NCBI GenBank assembly: GCA_963734725.1
Contig: CAVTIX010000003.1
Location: 21,192-85,191 of the forward strand
Reading direction: 5' to 3'
Origin: DASXKD01 sp963734725
GTDB taxonomy: Bacteria; Actinomycetota; Actinomycetes; Streptosporangiales; Streptosporangiaceae
DNA: 64,000 nt
The notes below the pieces were generated by a model. That model was not told the origin of the DNA, ran no database searches, and worked only from the letters and a program-made list of their open reading frames with translations. Positions 34,779 to 42,601 of the stretch are shown here, piece by piece. Position 1 is the first letter of the stretch; each line of letters starts with the position of its first letter. Made by a program: the position numbers and the translations under genes.

Positions 34779-35324
34779 CTATTCGGTGGTGATCTTCGCC
34801 AGGCGGCGTTCCAGCATGGAGATCACGTCGTCCCGGCGGGTCTGGGCCTTCTCGTAGTCCAGCATGGCCTGGATGGTCGTCGCGTCGAGCGTGCGCAGCC
34901 GGGCCCGCAGGGAGGGAAGCGAGAGATCGTCGTACCCGGGCAGCGGCGGCGCCGCCGGAGCAGGCTTGGCCGGGGGAGCGGCCTTCGCAGCAGGAGCGGT
35001 CTTGGCCTCGGAAGGCTTGGGGGTGGGAGCGGCTTTGGCGGCGGGCGCGGGCTTCGCGGTGGCTGTGGCCTTGGCCGCCGGGGCCGTCTTCGTGTTGGCC
35101 GTGGCCTTCGTGGCGGGCGCCGTCTTCGTAGCGGTGGCGGGCCAGCTTGGTGGCGGGCCGGCCGGGCCCGTCCCGGCGGGCTGGTCGGGTGTCCAGACCT
35201 GCTCGGCCGCCCTGTTCCTGACCTTGTCCGCCGTCAGCAGGAGCTGGCCGATCCCGGCGAAGACTGCCCGCAACACAACCACGGGCGCCTCTTTAATGCG
35301 GTCGTTGACCTGCGGGATTGGCAT
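34779..35324 (-). CDS. lipid droplet-associated-like protein (Rv1109c position homolog)
   Basis: Protein of 181 residues from the ATG at 35322-35324, which has GGGAGAG upstream. It begins with a conserved amphipathic part (PIPQVNDRIKEAPVVVLRAVFAGIGQLLLTADKVRNRAAEQVW). A long Ala/Lys/Pro/Thr repeat linker (TKTAPATKATANTKTAPAAKATATAK...) follows, and then a C-terminal helical motif, LPGYDDLSLPSLRARLRTLDATTIQAMLDYEKAQTRRDDVISMLERRLAK. The lysine-alanine linker resembles PAT-type lipid-droplet proteins and histone-H1-like tails. The gene lies between xseA and divergent ispH, as in mycobacteria. Role is inferred from position and composition. Confidence 0.72.
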   Translation of the reverse strand: MPIPQVNDRIKEAPVVVLRAVFAGIGQLLLTADKVRNRAAEQVWTPDQPAGTGPAGPPPSWPATATKTAPATKATANTKTAPAAKATATAKPAPAAKAAPTPKPSEAKTAPAAKAAPPAKPAPAAPPLPGYDDLSLPSLRARLRTLDATTIQAMLDYEKAQTRRDDVISMLERRLAKITTE

Positions 35325-35495
35325 GATGATCTCTCCCTGCCGTGCGTGCATGCGATCCGCTAGCGGGCCCCGGCGCCTGCGCGCGGTGAGTTCATTCTCC
35401 CCTGGCGTCCCGTTTACCGCAGCAGCGGGCCGAGGTTTGTCCGGATACAGTCCGGCGTGCGACGGGCGGCAGTGCCCGTTGAGGACTCCCTTACC

Positions 35496-36467
35496 ATGAG
35501 AGGCATGCCTGTCAAGACCCCGCGCGTACTGCTCGCCAAGCCCCGCGGCTACTGCGCGGGGGTGGACCGGGCCGTGCAGACGGTTGAGATAGCCCTGGAG
35601 CTGTACGGCGCACCGGTCTACGTGCGCAAGCAGATCGTGCACAACTCCCACGTGGTTGCGTCCCTGGAAGCCCGCGGCGCGGTGTTCGTCGAGGAGGCTG
35701 AGGAGGTGCCGGAGGGCGCGGTGGTGGTGTTCTCCGCGCACGGGGTCGCCCCGCAGGTAAGGGAGGATGCCCGCAAGCGGGGCCTGCACGCGATCGACGC
35801 GACCTGCCCGCTGGTGACGAAGGTGCACAACGAGGCACGGCGGTTCGCAGCCAAGGGCTACGACATCCTGCTCATCGGGCATGAAGGGCACGAGGAGGTC
35901 GTCGGCACCACCGGCGAGGCGCCCGAGAACATCCACCTGGTGGACGGTCCGGAGGAAAGCGCCACCACGCAGGTGCGTGATCCGGCCAAGGTGGCCTGGC
36001 TGTCGCAGACCACGCTGTCGGTGGATGAGACCCAGCAGACCGTCGCCGCGCTCCGGGAGCGGTTCCCACAGCTGGTTGACCCGCCGAGCGACGACATCTG
36101 TTATGCCACGCAGAACCGGCAGGCAGCAGTCAAGGTGATCGCCGGTGAAGCCGAACTGGTCCTCGTGGTGGGCTCGCGGAACTCCTCCAACTCGGTGCGC
36201 CTGGTGGAAGTTGCCCTGGACGGCGGCGCCGACGCCGCGTACCTGGTAGACAACGCGTCGGCGCTCCAGCCCGAATGGCTGGAAGGCGTCAGCACGATCG
36301 GGCTGACCAGCGGAGCATCGGTTCCCGAGGAGCTGGTGGACGGCATGCTCGCCCGGCTCGCTGAGAGCGGTTTCGACCAGGTCGAAGAGGTGGAGGCGGT
36401 GCCGGAGCGGATGCAGTTCGCCCTGCCGCACGAGTTGCGGCGGGAGCGGGCGGCCCGGGCGAAATAG
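35496..36467 (+). CDS. ispH: 4-hydroxy-3-methylbut-2-enyl diphosphate reductase
   Basis: Last enzyme of the MEP isoprenoid pathway, making IPP and DMAPP from HMBPP with a 4Fe-4S cluster. It has 323 residues from ATG 35496, preceded by GAGGA; ATG 35505 is close behind. The three cluster cysteines are in PRGYCAGVDRAV (near residue 20), DATCPLVTKVHNEA (near 104) and CYATQNRQAAV (near 202). Substrate residues appear in GHEGHEEVVGTTGE, SQTTLSVDET and VVGSRNSSNS. It is divergent from the lipid-droplet-like gene and convergent with the DUF6542 gene. Confidence 0.97.
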   Translation: MRGMPVKTPRVLLAKPRGYCAGVDRAVQTVEIALELYGAPVYVRKQIVHNSHVVASLEARGAVFVEEAEEVPEGAVVVFSAHGVAPQVREDARKRGLHAIDATCPLVTKVHNEARRFAAKGYDILLIGHEGHEEVVGTTGEAPENIHLVDGPEESATTQVRDPAKVAWLSQTTLSVDETQQTVAALRERFPQLVDPPSDDICYATQNRQAAVKVIAGEAELVLVVGSRNSSNSVRLVEVALDGGADAAYLVDNASALQPEWLEGVSTIGLTSGASVPEELVDGMLARLAESGFDQVEEVEAVPERMQFALPHELRRERAARAK

Positions 36468-36501
36468 CCAGTCCGGCGGTTCCGCCCGGGACCCGGCGTG
36501 C

Positions 36502-37074
36502 TCAGCCGGAGCGCAGCTCGCGGTATAGGTCCCGGATGCACCGCGGGAGGCCGCGGATCAAGGCGATGATCAACGTGAGGATCATCCCCGCGGCCAGCCA
36601 AGGCGCCAGGCCCGCCAGCGTGACCACACTGCCGAGCACCACTGAGAAGAGCAACCCGCCCGACCCGGTCAGGGCGTTGACCAGCACCAGCGCGCCCAGG
36701 AACAGCAGCGGCGGGCTGACCACCACCGTCAGCAGGCCCGGCGGTGCGGCGTACCAGGCAGCGAGGACGCACCCCACCACGAAGGCCAGGCCGGCCAGCA
36801 CGCTCCACCCCAGCCAGGTAGCCGCCAGCAGGCCGATAAGGAAGCACCCGGCCATGGTCAGCACGGCCCCGCGTTCGGTGAGCCGCGGCGCCCGGCCGGC
36901 AGCCTGCCCGGGCGCCTTGCCGGGTGGCGGCGCCGTGGGCGGGCGCCCGAGCCGCGGCGTCCGACCGGCAGCCTGCCCGGGCGCCTCCTCAGGTGGCGGC
37001 GCCGTGGGCGGGCGCCCGAGCCGCGCCGAGGAGTCGGCCGCCCGCCCGGGCGCCTTGTTAGGTAGCGGTGCCAT
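36502..37074 (-). CDS. DUF6542-type small membrane protein with N-terminal 23-residue repeats
   Basis: Protein of 190 residues. The first 65 residues are proline-rich tandem repeats (RPPTAPPP--APGQAAGR-PRLG). The rest has about four hydrophobic helices: LTMAGCFLIGLLAATWLGW, LAFVVGCVLAAWYAAPPGLL, LLFLGALVLVNALTG and a final GMILTLIIALIRGLP, ending in a charged tail. It matches the DUF6542 layout as I know it; function unknown. The start overlaps the 3' end of rmuC by 17 bases, so the two are coupled. Confidence 0.8.
   Translation of the reverse strand: MAPLPNKAPGRAADSSARLGRPPTAPPPEEAPGQAAGRTPRLGRPPTAPPPGKAPGQAAGRAPRLTERGAVLTMAGCFLIGLLAATWLGWSVLAGLAFVVGCVLAAWYAAPPGLLTVVVSPPLLFLGALVLVNALTGSGGLLFSVVLGSVVTLAGLAPWLAAGMILTLIIALIRGLPRCIRDLYRELRSG
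36880..37060. repeat. 69-bp tandem repeat in the DUF6542 gene
   Basis: Units start at 36880, 36949 and 37018, each opening GAGCCGCG and containing GCCCGGGCGCC. They are two complete and one partial, separated by exactly 69 bases, and encode 23-residue Pro/Ala/Gly-rich segments. Being a multiple of three, copy-number change would keep the reading frame. Confidence 0.75.
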
Positions 37075-38458
37075 TGGCGTGTACCGCGAACAGTTCAGCC
37101 GGTGCGCCAGCCAGGTACGGGTCGGCCGGGGCCGCAGCCCGCTCCGGGTGTGCCGGTTCCAGGGCGGCCGGTCCCACGGGCGCCGGTTCCGCTGCGGGCG
37201 GGGGAACCACGGCAGCGGTCAGTTCGGGGGCGGACAGCACTCTTGTGGTCTCCTCCACAATCCGCGGAGCCTCCTGGTCTGTGTCGACCAGGCCTAGCTG
37301 CTGTAGCCGGCGAGCACTGACCAGGACCCGGCTTTCCAGGGACCCGACCGTCTGGTTGTAGGCCATCACCGCGCCGGACAGCGCCTTGCCCACCCGGTCC
37401 ACGTGCTGGCCGAGGCCGGAGATGCGCTCGTAAAGCTCCCGCCCGGCGTCGAACACGGCGCGGGCGTTCTCCGACAGCGCCTCCTGCTGCCAGGCGTACT
37501 GCGCGGTGCGCAGCAGCGAGACCAGTGTCGTCGGGGTGGCGATGTGCACCCGGTGCGCCACCGCGTGCTCCAGCAGGCCGGAGTCGTGCTCCAGGGCCGG
37601 GGCGAGGAACGCCTCACCGGGGACGAACAGCACCACGAACTCCGGCGCGGGTGACAGCGCCGCCCAGTAGGCCTTGGCAGCCAGCTTGTCGACCTGGTCG
37701 CGCAGATGCCGTGCGTGCGCGGCGAGCCGGTTCTCCCGAACCGTGTCGTCGGCAGCCTCGGCGGCCTCGAGGTAGGCCGCGAGCGAGACCTTAGCGTCCA
37801 CCACGATCTGCTTGCCCCCGGCCAGATGGATCACCATGTCCGGGCGCACCGGCCCCTCGTCGGTGGCCACTGATACCTGCTCGTCGAAGTCGCACCGGGC
37901 GCTCATCCCGGCAAGCTCGACCACCCGGCGCAACTGCATCTCGCCCCAGCGGCCCCGGGCCTCCGGCTTGCGTAGCGCGGTGACCAGGGCCTGCGTCTGC
38001 AGCTTGAGTTCATCCGAACTGCGCCGGGTGATCGTCATCTGCTCGGCCAAGGCGGCGTGCGACGCGACGCGCTGCGCGTCCGACTCGCGCAGTTGTGCTT
38101 CCACCCGGGTTAGCGTCTCCTTCAGCGGCCCGACGAGGCCCTCTACCGCGGCCCTGCGGTTCTCCAGTTCGCCAGCCGCCTTGGCGTTGGCCGCGCTCAA
38201 CCGGCCCTCCGCCATCTCGAGGAACCGGCGCGCGCTGGCATCCAGCGCCTGGGCGGACAGCACCTGGAACCGCTCGGCAAGCTGCCCGTCGACCAGGGCC
38301 GCCCGCTGCTCGGCGGCCCTGGCCCGCTCGTCCGCCGCGCTGGCCCGCGCGGCCAGGTCTACGGCCTTTGCAGCCTCCCGGTTTCGCGCCACGAGGAAGC
38401 CCATGACCGCTCCCACGATCAGGCCGATGACCAGCGTCAGCATCCAGATCACGGTCAT
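37058..38458 (-). CDS. rmuC: DNA recombination protein RmuC family
   Basis: RmuC-type protein of about 466 residues from the internal ATG near 38458 (MTVIWMLTLV); an upstream start at 38482 adds eight residues. An N-terminal membrane anchor (VIWMLTLVIGLIVGAVMGFLVA) is followed by a coiled coil (residues about 25-140). The nuclease-like core then shows RGRWGEMQLRRVVELAGM, VRPDMVIHLAGGKQIVVDAKVSLAAYLEA, FVVLFVPGEAFLAPAL and ATPTTLVSLLRTAQYAWQQE. A Pro/Ala tail ends the protein. Family members limit DNA inversions; the exact reaction is not settled. Confidence 0.92.
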   Translation of the reverse strand: MTVIWMLTLVIGLIVGAVMGFLVARNREAAKAVDLAARASAADERARAAEQRAALVDGQLAERFQVLSAQALDASARRFLEMAEGRLSAANAKAAGELENRRAAVEGLVGPLKETLTRVEAQLRESDAQRVASHAALAEQMTITRRSSDELKLQTQALVTALRKPEARGRWGEMQLRRVVELAGMSARCDFDEQVSVATDEGPVRPDMVIHLAGGKQIVVDAKVSLAAYLEAAEAADDTVRENRLAAHARHLRDQVDKLAAKAYWAALSPAPEFVVLFVPGEAFLAPALEHDSGLLEHAVAHRVHIATPTTLVSLLRTAQYAWQQEALSENARAVFDAGRELYERISGLGQHVDRVGKALSGAVMAYNQTVGSLESRVLVSARRLQQLGLVDTDQEAPRIVEETTRVLSAPELTAAVVPPPAAEPAPVGPAALEPAHPERAAAPADPYLAGAPAELFAVHANGTAT

Positions 38459-38758
38459 GTCGGCAAGTCTGGCAGCAAGCACGGACAGTTCCCATTCGCC
38501 ACGCGGGGCACCCGTCGGCCCGTCAGAACGAGCCGGATGGGTGCCCCGGCGCCCGCCGCGACGCAGAAAACCGTTCGCGGCGGGCGCCGCGCGTGCTCCT
38601 GGGTGCCCCGGGATACGCGCAGGTAAGGGAGGCGCTATGGGGCTTTAGCGTTATGCCGTCAAATTCTCCAGAGCCGTTGGTGGCCAGCTTCAGCGTTCCG
38701 GTCAAGATGGTTGGGAAGCTGGGATTTCGCGGTCCCGGGCTGGCCCTAGACTGCCCGG

Positions 38759-39847
38759 GTGAGCTTGTCCATCGGCATCGTCGGCCTCCCCAACGTCGGT
38801 AAATCCACCTTGTTCAACGCGCTCACTAGGGCGAGCGCGCTGGCCTCGACCTATGCCTTCGCGACCGTCGAGCCCAACGTCGGCGTGGTGGGGATCCCCG
38901 ATCCGCGGCTGGCGGTGCTGGCCGAAATGAACTCTTCGGCCAGGATCGTCCCGGCCACTGTCCGTTTCGTGGACATCGCGGGCCTTGTGCGGGGCGCGTC
39001 AGAGGGACAGGGCCTCGGCAACCAGTTTCTCGCGCACATCCGGGAGACCGACGCGATCTGCCAGGTGGTGCGGGTGTTCGATGACCCGGACGTAAGCCAC
39101 GTTGACGGTGACGTGGCTCCGGCTCGCGATGTGGAGACCATTTCCACGGAATTGATGTTGGCGGACCTCCAGACGCTGGACAAAGCCTTGCCCCGGCTCG
39201 CCAAGGAAGTGAAGTTCTCCAAAGATGCAGAACGGCTTCGCGTGGCAGATGCCGCCGCAGCCGCACAGCGGCTGCTCGACCAGGGGATTACGTTGTCGCA
39301 GGGCGCGGCAGGAGCCGGCATTAGGCTCGGTGACCTGCGCGAACTGCAGCTACTGACGGCCAAGCCGTTTCTGTACGTGTTCAACACTGACATGACCGGC
39401 CTGGACGACGACCAGCGGAAAGAGCTCACCGCCCTGGTGGCGCCGGCCGAGCCAATCTTCCTGGACGTCAAGACCGAGGCGGAGCTCGCGGAACTGCCCG
39501 AGGACGAGGCGACCGAACTCGCGGCCGAACTCGGGCTCGGCGAACCGGGGCTGGATCGGCTGGCCAAGGCTGGGTTCGCCGCTCTGGGGCTGACCACATT
39601 CCTGACCACCGGGCCAAAGGAAACCCGGGCCTGGACGATCCGCGTCGGGGCGACGGCGCCCGAGGCGGCCGGGGTGATCCACAGCGACTTCCAGCGGGGT
39701 TTCATCAAGGCTGAGATCGTGTCCTACGACGACCTGGTCGCCGCCGGGTCGGTCGCGGCCGCACGGGCCGCGGGGAAGGCGCGCATCGAGGGCAAGGACT
39801 ACGTCATGCAGGACGGTGACGTCGTCGAATTCCGCTTCAACGTATAG
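38759..39847 (+). CDS. ychF: redox-regulated ATPase/GTPase YchF
   Basis: OBG-family P-loop protein (362 residues, GTG 38759) that binds ribosomes and hydrolyses ATP in preference to GTP. Marks are GIVGLPNVGKSTLFNALT (P-loop), FVDIAGLVRGASEGQGLGNQFL (G3), the YchF-type FNTDMTG in place of the GTP-specifying NKxD, and a C-terminal TGS domain (LTTFLTTGPKETRAWTIRVGATAPEAAGVIHSDFQRGFIKAEI...DVVEFRFNV). The spacing from rmuC is 276 bp divergent; the order ispH-(membrane)-ychF also occurs in mycobacteria. Confidence 0.97.
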   Translation: MSLSIGIVGLPNVGKSTLFNALTRASALASTYAFATVEPNVGVVGIPDPRLAVLAEMNSSARIVPATVRFVDIAGLVRGASEGQGLGNQFLAHIRETDAICQVVRVFDDPDVSHVDGDVAPARDVETISTELMLADLQTLDKALPRLAKEVKFSKDAERLRVADAAAAAQRLLDQGITLSQGAAGAGIRLGDLRELQLLTAKPFLYVFNTDMTGLDDDQRKELTALVAPAEPIFLDVKTEAELAELPEDEATELAAELGLGEPGLDRLAKAGFAALGLTTFLTTGPKETRAWTIRVGATAPEAAGVIHSDFQRGFIKAEIVSYDDLVAAGSVAAARAAGKARIEGKDYVMQDGDVVEFRFNV

Positions 39848-40167
39848 ACCCGGCGCCCCCCCAGCAGCCACGGATCACGGAACCGGCCCGATCGCCACCG
39901 CGCAATGACGGCCCGGCCGCGACCTGAGGGCTAGGGCCGTCGCCTATGCCTGCCGCGGCGCGTGGACCAGTCAACCGGGAGCGGCACTGACGCGTCCCAT
40001 ATGCAGCGGCGCCGCCAGCAAGGTGGCACCGGCATAGCGGGGGGCATTGATGCGAACCGGGTCCTGGCGCGTGCACCGGGGTGCCTGCTTAACAGCGGCC
40101 GATTTCCCGGGACCAGGCAACTGCGCCCCCGAGGTAAACAATTTCGGTCAACGGGAGGGTGTGCACC
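39848..40167. other. intergenic region
   Basis: No gene or clear structural element is visible. The last 25 bases (aggtaaacaatttcggtc and then the GGGAGGG ribosome site) form the only AT-richer patch and probably lie in the leader of the secreted-protein gene. Confidence 0.35.
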
Positions 40168-40680
40168 ATGTTCAAGCTCAGAAGCAAGGTCCTCGGGGCG
40201 ATGAGCGTCGTCGCGGTTGCCGGGGCGATGGCCACCGGCCTGACCGCGGCCAGCGCCAGCCAGGTCGGCGCGGCGGGCAGTTCCGGATTCGAGTTCTTCC
40301 AGCTCGTGAACGCAAACCCCGCCAACAACGCGCCGTCGAGCATCATCGCCAGGGGCGCGTTCACCGCAGGCGGCGTGGACCACCCGGGCAACAAGGTGGA
40401 CACCGTGGTGTTCCCGGACGGGACGTTCAAGATCGCGCACTCCAACGGCACGGGCACCCCGCGCTTCAACGCGAAGACGTGCCTGGCCACCTTCGCCCTG
40501 AACGGGACCTACCGGCTGAGCGGTGGCACGGGGGCGTACGCGGGGATCCGCGGGCACGGGATCTACCGGCTGAACATCATGGAAGTCGCCGCCCGCAACG
40601 CGGCAGGCAAGTGCAGCAACAAGCTGCCGCCCGTGGCCTTCCAGCAGATCATCAAGGCGCAGGGCCCGGTCAGCCTGTAA
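40168..40680 (+). CDS. secreted protein with allene-oxide-cyclase/dirigent-like barrel signature
   Basis: Exported protein of 170 residues. ATG 40168 is nine bases after CGGGAGGG. A signal peptide (KLRSKVLGAMSVVAVAGAMATGLTAASAS, then cleavage near SAS-QVG) precedes a mature beta-rich domain (FEFFQLVNANPAN, IIARGAFTAGGVDHPGNKVDTVVFPDGTFKI). The signature GTYRLSGGTGAYAGIRGHGIYRL is the G-G-T-G-A-Y/F-x-G-I-x-G-x-G loop seen in allene-oxide-cyclase-like and dirigent-like barrels. Two cysteines in the mature part could pair. No enzymatic role is evident. It is monocistronic. Confidence 0.75.
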   Translation: MFKLRSKVLGAMSVVAVAGAMATGLTAASASQVGAAGSSGFEFFQLVNANPANNAPSSIIARGAFTAGGVDHPGNKVDTVVFPDGTFKIAHSNGTGTPRFNAKTCLATFALNGTYRLSGGTGAYAGIRGHGIYRLNIMEVAARNAAGKCSNKLPPVAFQQIIKAQGPVSL

Positions 40681-41244
40681 CGAACGACGACCGGCATGCT
40701 CAGCCAGGCTGGCGGCCCGTTCGAGCCGGGCCATGCCACAGAACCGCTTGCCAGGCCCCGGGTCCACCAGATTTGCCTGGCTGCCGCGAGCGCGCTGGCA
40801 CTAGACTTTTCGAACATAGTTTCGGATACTAGTGACGGGCGAGAAGCCTGACTCAAGTGGCCCTGGCCCCGGCGCTGCCCGACGCGCGCGTGGCGGAGGC
40901 GCCTGGGCGCGGCAGGGATGCCGCCTACAGGGGCGCCGGGCAAGGAGTCGTCGGCAGACTGGAGGGCGTGGCTTGCCTAACGTGGAGTCACCATTAGCTG
41001 GCGTCCTGTGAGGTGTAGCATGCGGGCCGGCCCGATTTTTGCCTTATCCGCCCTGATCAGCGCAATGTCCTAAGCCCCTTAGGGCACAGCGGCGTTACTG
41101 GCCGTTCGAGCGGCTTGGCGTGGCAGGCTTCTGAACTGCGGAAAGCGGCGTACAGGGCGGCATGTTAGAGCGCAGAATGGTGCGGACGGACACGGAGAGC
41201 ACTGCAACCGATCGGGTGGGTATGCAGAGCGGGGCGGAGGTGCG
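40681..41244. other. intergenic region upstream of the type IV secretion locus
   Basis: No convincing gene lies in these 564 bases. It contains the dyad at 40799-40834, and a CCTAAGCCCCTTAGGG palindrome near 41071. The promoter of the secretion operon should lie here; I cannot place its -10 and -35 with confidence. Confidence 0.4.
40799..40834. promoter_or_regulatory. 36-bp dyad with SOS-box-like centre
   Basis: CACTAG (40799-40804) and CTAGTG (40829-40834) flank TCGAAC-ATAG-TTTCGG (40810-40825), which resembles the actinobacterial LexA site TCGAAC-N4-GTTCGA with two mismatches. It lies about 410 bp upstream of the first secretion gene. Conjugation loci are often induced through SOS, but control of this operon by LexA is only a hypothesis. 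Confidence 0.35.
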
Positions 41245-42248
41245 ATGGTTCGCAGGCCAACCGTTGATCGCAGTCCGCAACCAGCTATGTACGATGCGGA
41301 CTACGATGCGTTGGCCGGGGAACTCGCGCCGGGGGAAAGCCGCGGGCGGCCGCGGTCTGGCACGGGATGGCGTGGCGCCGGTGGGCGCTGGCTGGTCTGG
41401 ACGTTCCGCGTCGTGGTATGGGTGGTCCTGCTCGTAATCGGCTACCGCGGCGTGATGGCGATCGTGCTCAACGAGACCCCGCCTGCGAACTCAAATCCCG
41501 CTCCGACCGCTCCGGCCGCCCCGGGCTTCCCGGTCCAGGAAGCCAGCGCTTATGCCCTGCAGTTCGGGCAGGTCTACCTGAACGCCAGCCCGGCCAAGGC
41601 AAGCCAGCGGGCCAGCGATCTCGCGTCGTTCCTCCCGCCGGGCGCCCCGATCCGCAGCTCGGCTGGAACGGCGGCGGCTCGCTAAGCCTGCAATCAGAGG
41701 AAGTCGCGGGCGTGCGGGTGCAGGATGCCCAGCATGCTACGGTCACCCTGCTGGCCCGGGTCAACGGCAAGCTGATGGAACTCGGCGTGCCCGTCTATGC
41801 GAAGGCGGGGGGCATGGTCGTCTCCGGTGAGCCCGCCTGGCTCGCGACCCCGGCAACCGTCACGCTGCCCTCGCCGCCGCCGGTCAATTCCGACGACGCG
41901 ACGCAGTCGGCGCTAATGCGGCAGCTGCCCGCCTTTTTTGCGGCCTATGCGAGCGGAGACCAGTCCACCCTCGGCCGGTTCCTTGCCCCCGGGACCACGG
42001 TGACCGGCCTGGGCGGGTCGGTGGTATTCGGTTCTGTCACTGGCGTCACGGCACCCGCCGGTGGCAACGTCCGTCACATAGTTGCCACGGTCATCTGGAA
42101 AATCCCCGGGCAGGCCGGTAAGGCAGCCCGAACCGGAAACACGGCCGCGAACCTCGAGATGACTTACGCGCTGACCATTGTGAAGCAGCATGGCTCCTGG
42201 TACGTCCAGAGCATCGCCCCGTCCACCCAGGCCGGTGGGCAGCCTTGA
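41245..42248 (+). CDS. TcpC-like conjugal transfer protein, frameshifted
   Basis: First gene of the type IV secretion locus. ATG 41245 follows GGAGG by four bases. The N-terminal frame has a cytoplasmic part (YDADYDALAGELAPGE), one membrane helix (WLVWTFRVVVWVVLLVIGYRGVMAIV) and the start of the extracytoplasmic region (EASAYALQFGQVYLNASPAKASQRASDLASFLPPGA). It then shifts near 41646 in the C-run gcgccccg, and continues as DPQLGWNGGGSLSLQSEEVAGVRVQDAQHATVTLLARVNGKL through two NTF2-like domains to ...SWYVQSIAPSTQAGG. TcpC-type proteins form the periplasm-facing scaffold of Gram-positive conjugation machines. Repair gives about 334 residues. The shift sits in a homopolymer, so a sequence error is possible. 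Confidence 0.82.
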
Positions 42249-42314
42249 TCCCGCGCCCCAGCGATTGCTCTGGTCCGCTGCTCAACTGCAATCCCCTTAC
42301 CCCGGAGTAGGCCG

Positions 42315-42572
42315 ATGTCGTTCCATTCGCTAGTCGCGACAGCTCCCTTGTCGCTCAACACAAACGGCCTGGTGTCGTACCTGCAAGGGCTCTTTGGCCC
42401 GCTGTTTCTCGGGATCGTGGGCATCGTTGCCCTGTTCTTCTTGTTCACCCGGGAGATCATCCGCTTCGTGCAGTTCGTTGTGCTTGCCGTCGCGATCGCC
42501 GTAATCTTCTACACCCCAAGCATCGTGCAAACGCTTGCACAGGGCATCGCGAAGGCGCTGGGCGTCCACTGA
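42315..42572 (+). CDS. small membrane protein of the type IV secretion locus
   Basis: Protein of 85 residues from ATG 42315, with GGAGTAGG upstream. A short lumenal or cytoplasmic lead (ATAPLSLNTNGLVSYLQGLFG) is followed by two hydrophobic helices (PLFLGIVGIVALFFLFT and FVQFVVLAVAIAVIFYTPSIV) and a short amphipathic end. Similar small proteins sit between tcpC and tcpE genes in actinobacterial conjugation loci. It may be a VirB2/VirB3-like minor component; that is inference from size and position. Confidence 0.75.
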   Translation: MSFHSLVATAPLSLNTNGLVSYLQGLFGPLFLGIVGIVALFFLFTREIIRFVQFVVLAVAIAVIFYTPSIVQTLAQGIAKALGVH

Positions 42573-42601
42573 TCTCCGCACGGGCGTAAGGAGAGCGACC
42601 G

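Noticed and set aside
38523..38705. Minus-strand 60-codon frame upstream of ychF
   Set aside because: Weak coding character and it overlaps the ychF promoter region; no ribosome site.
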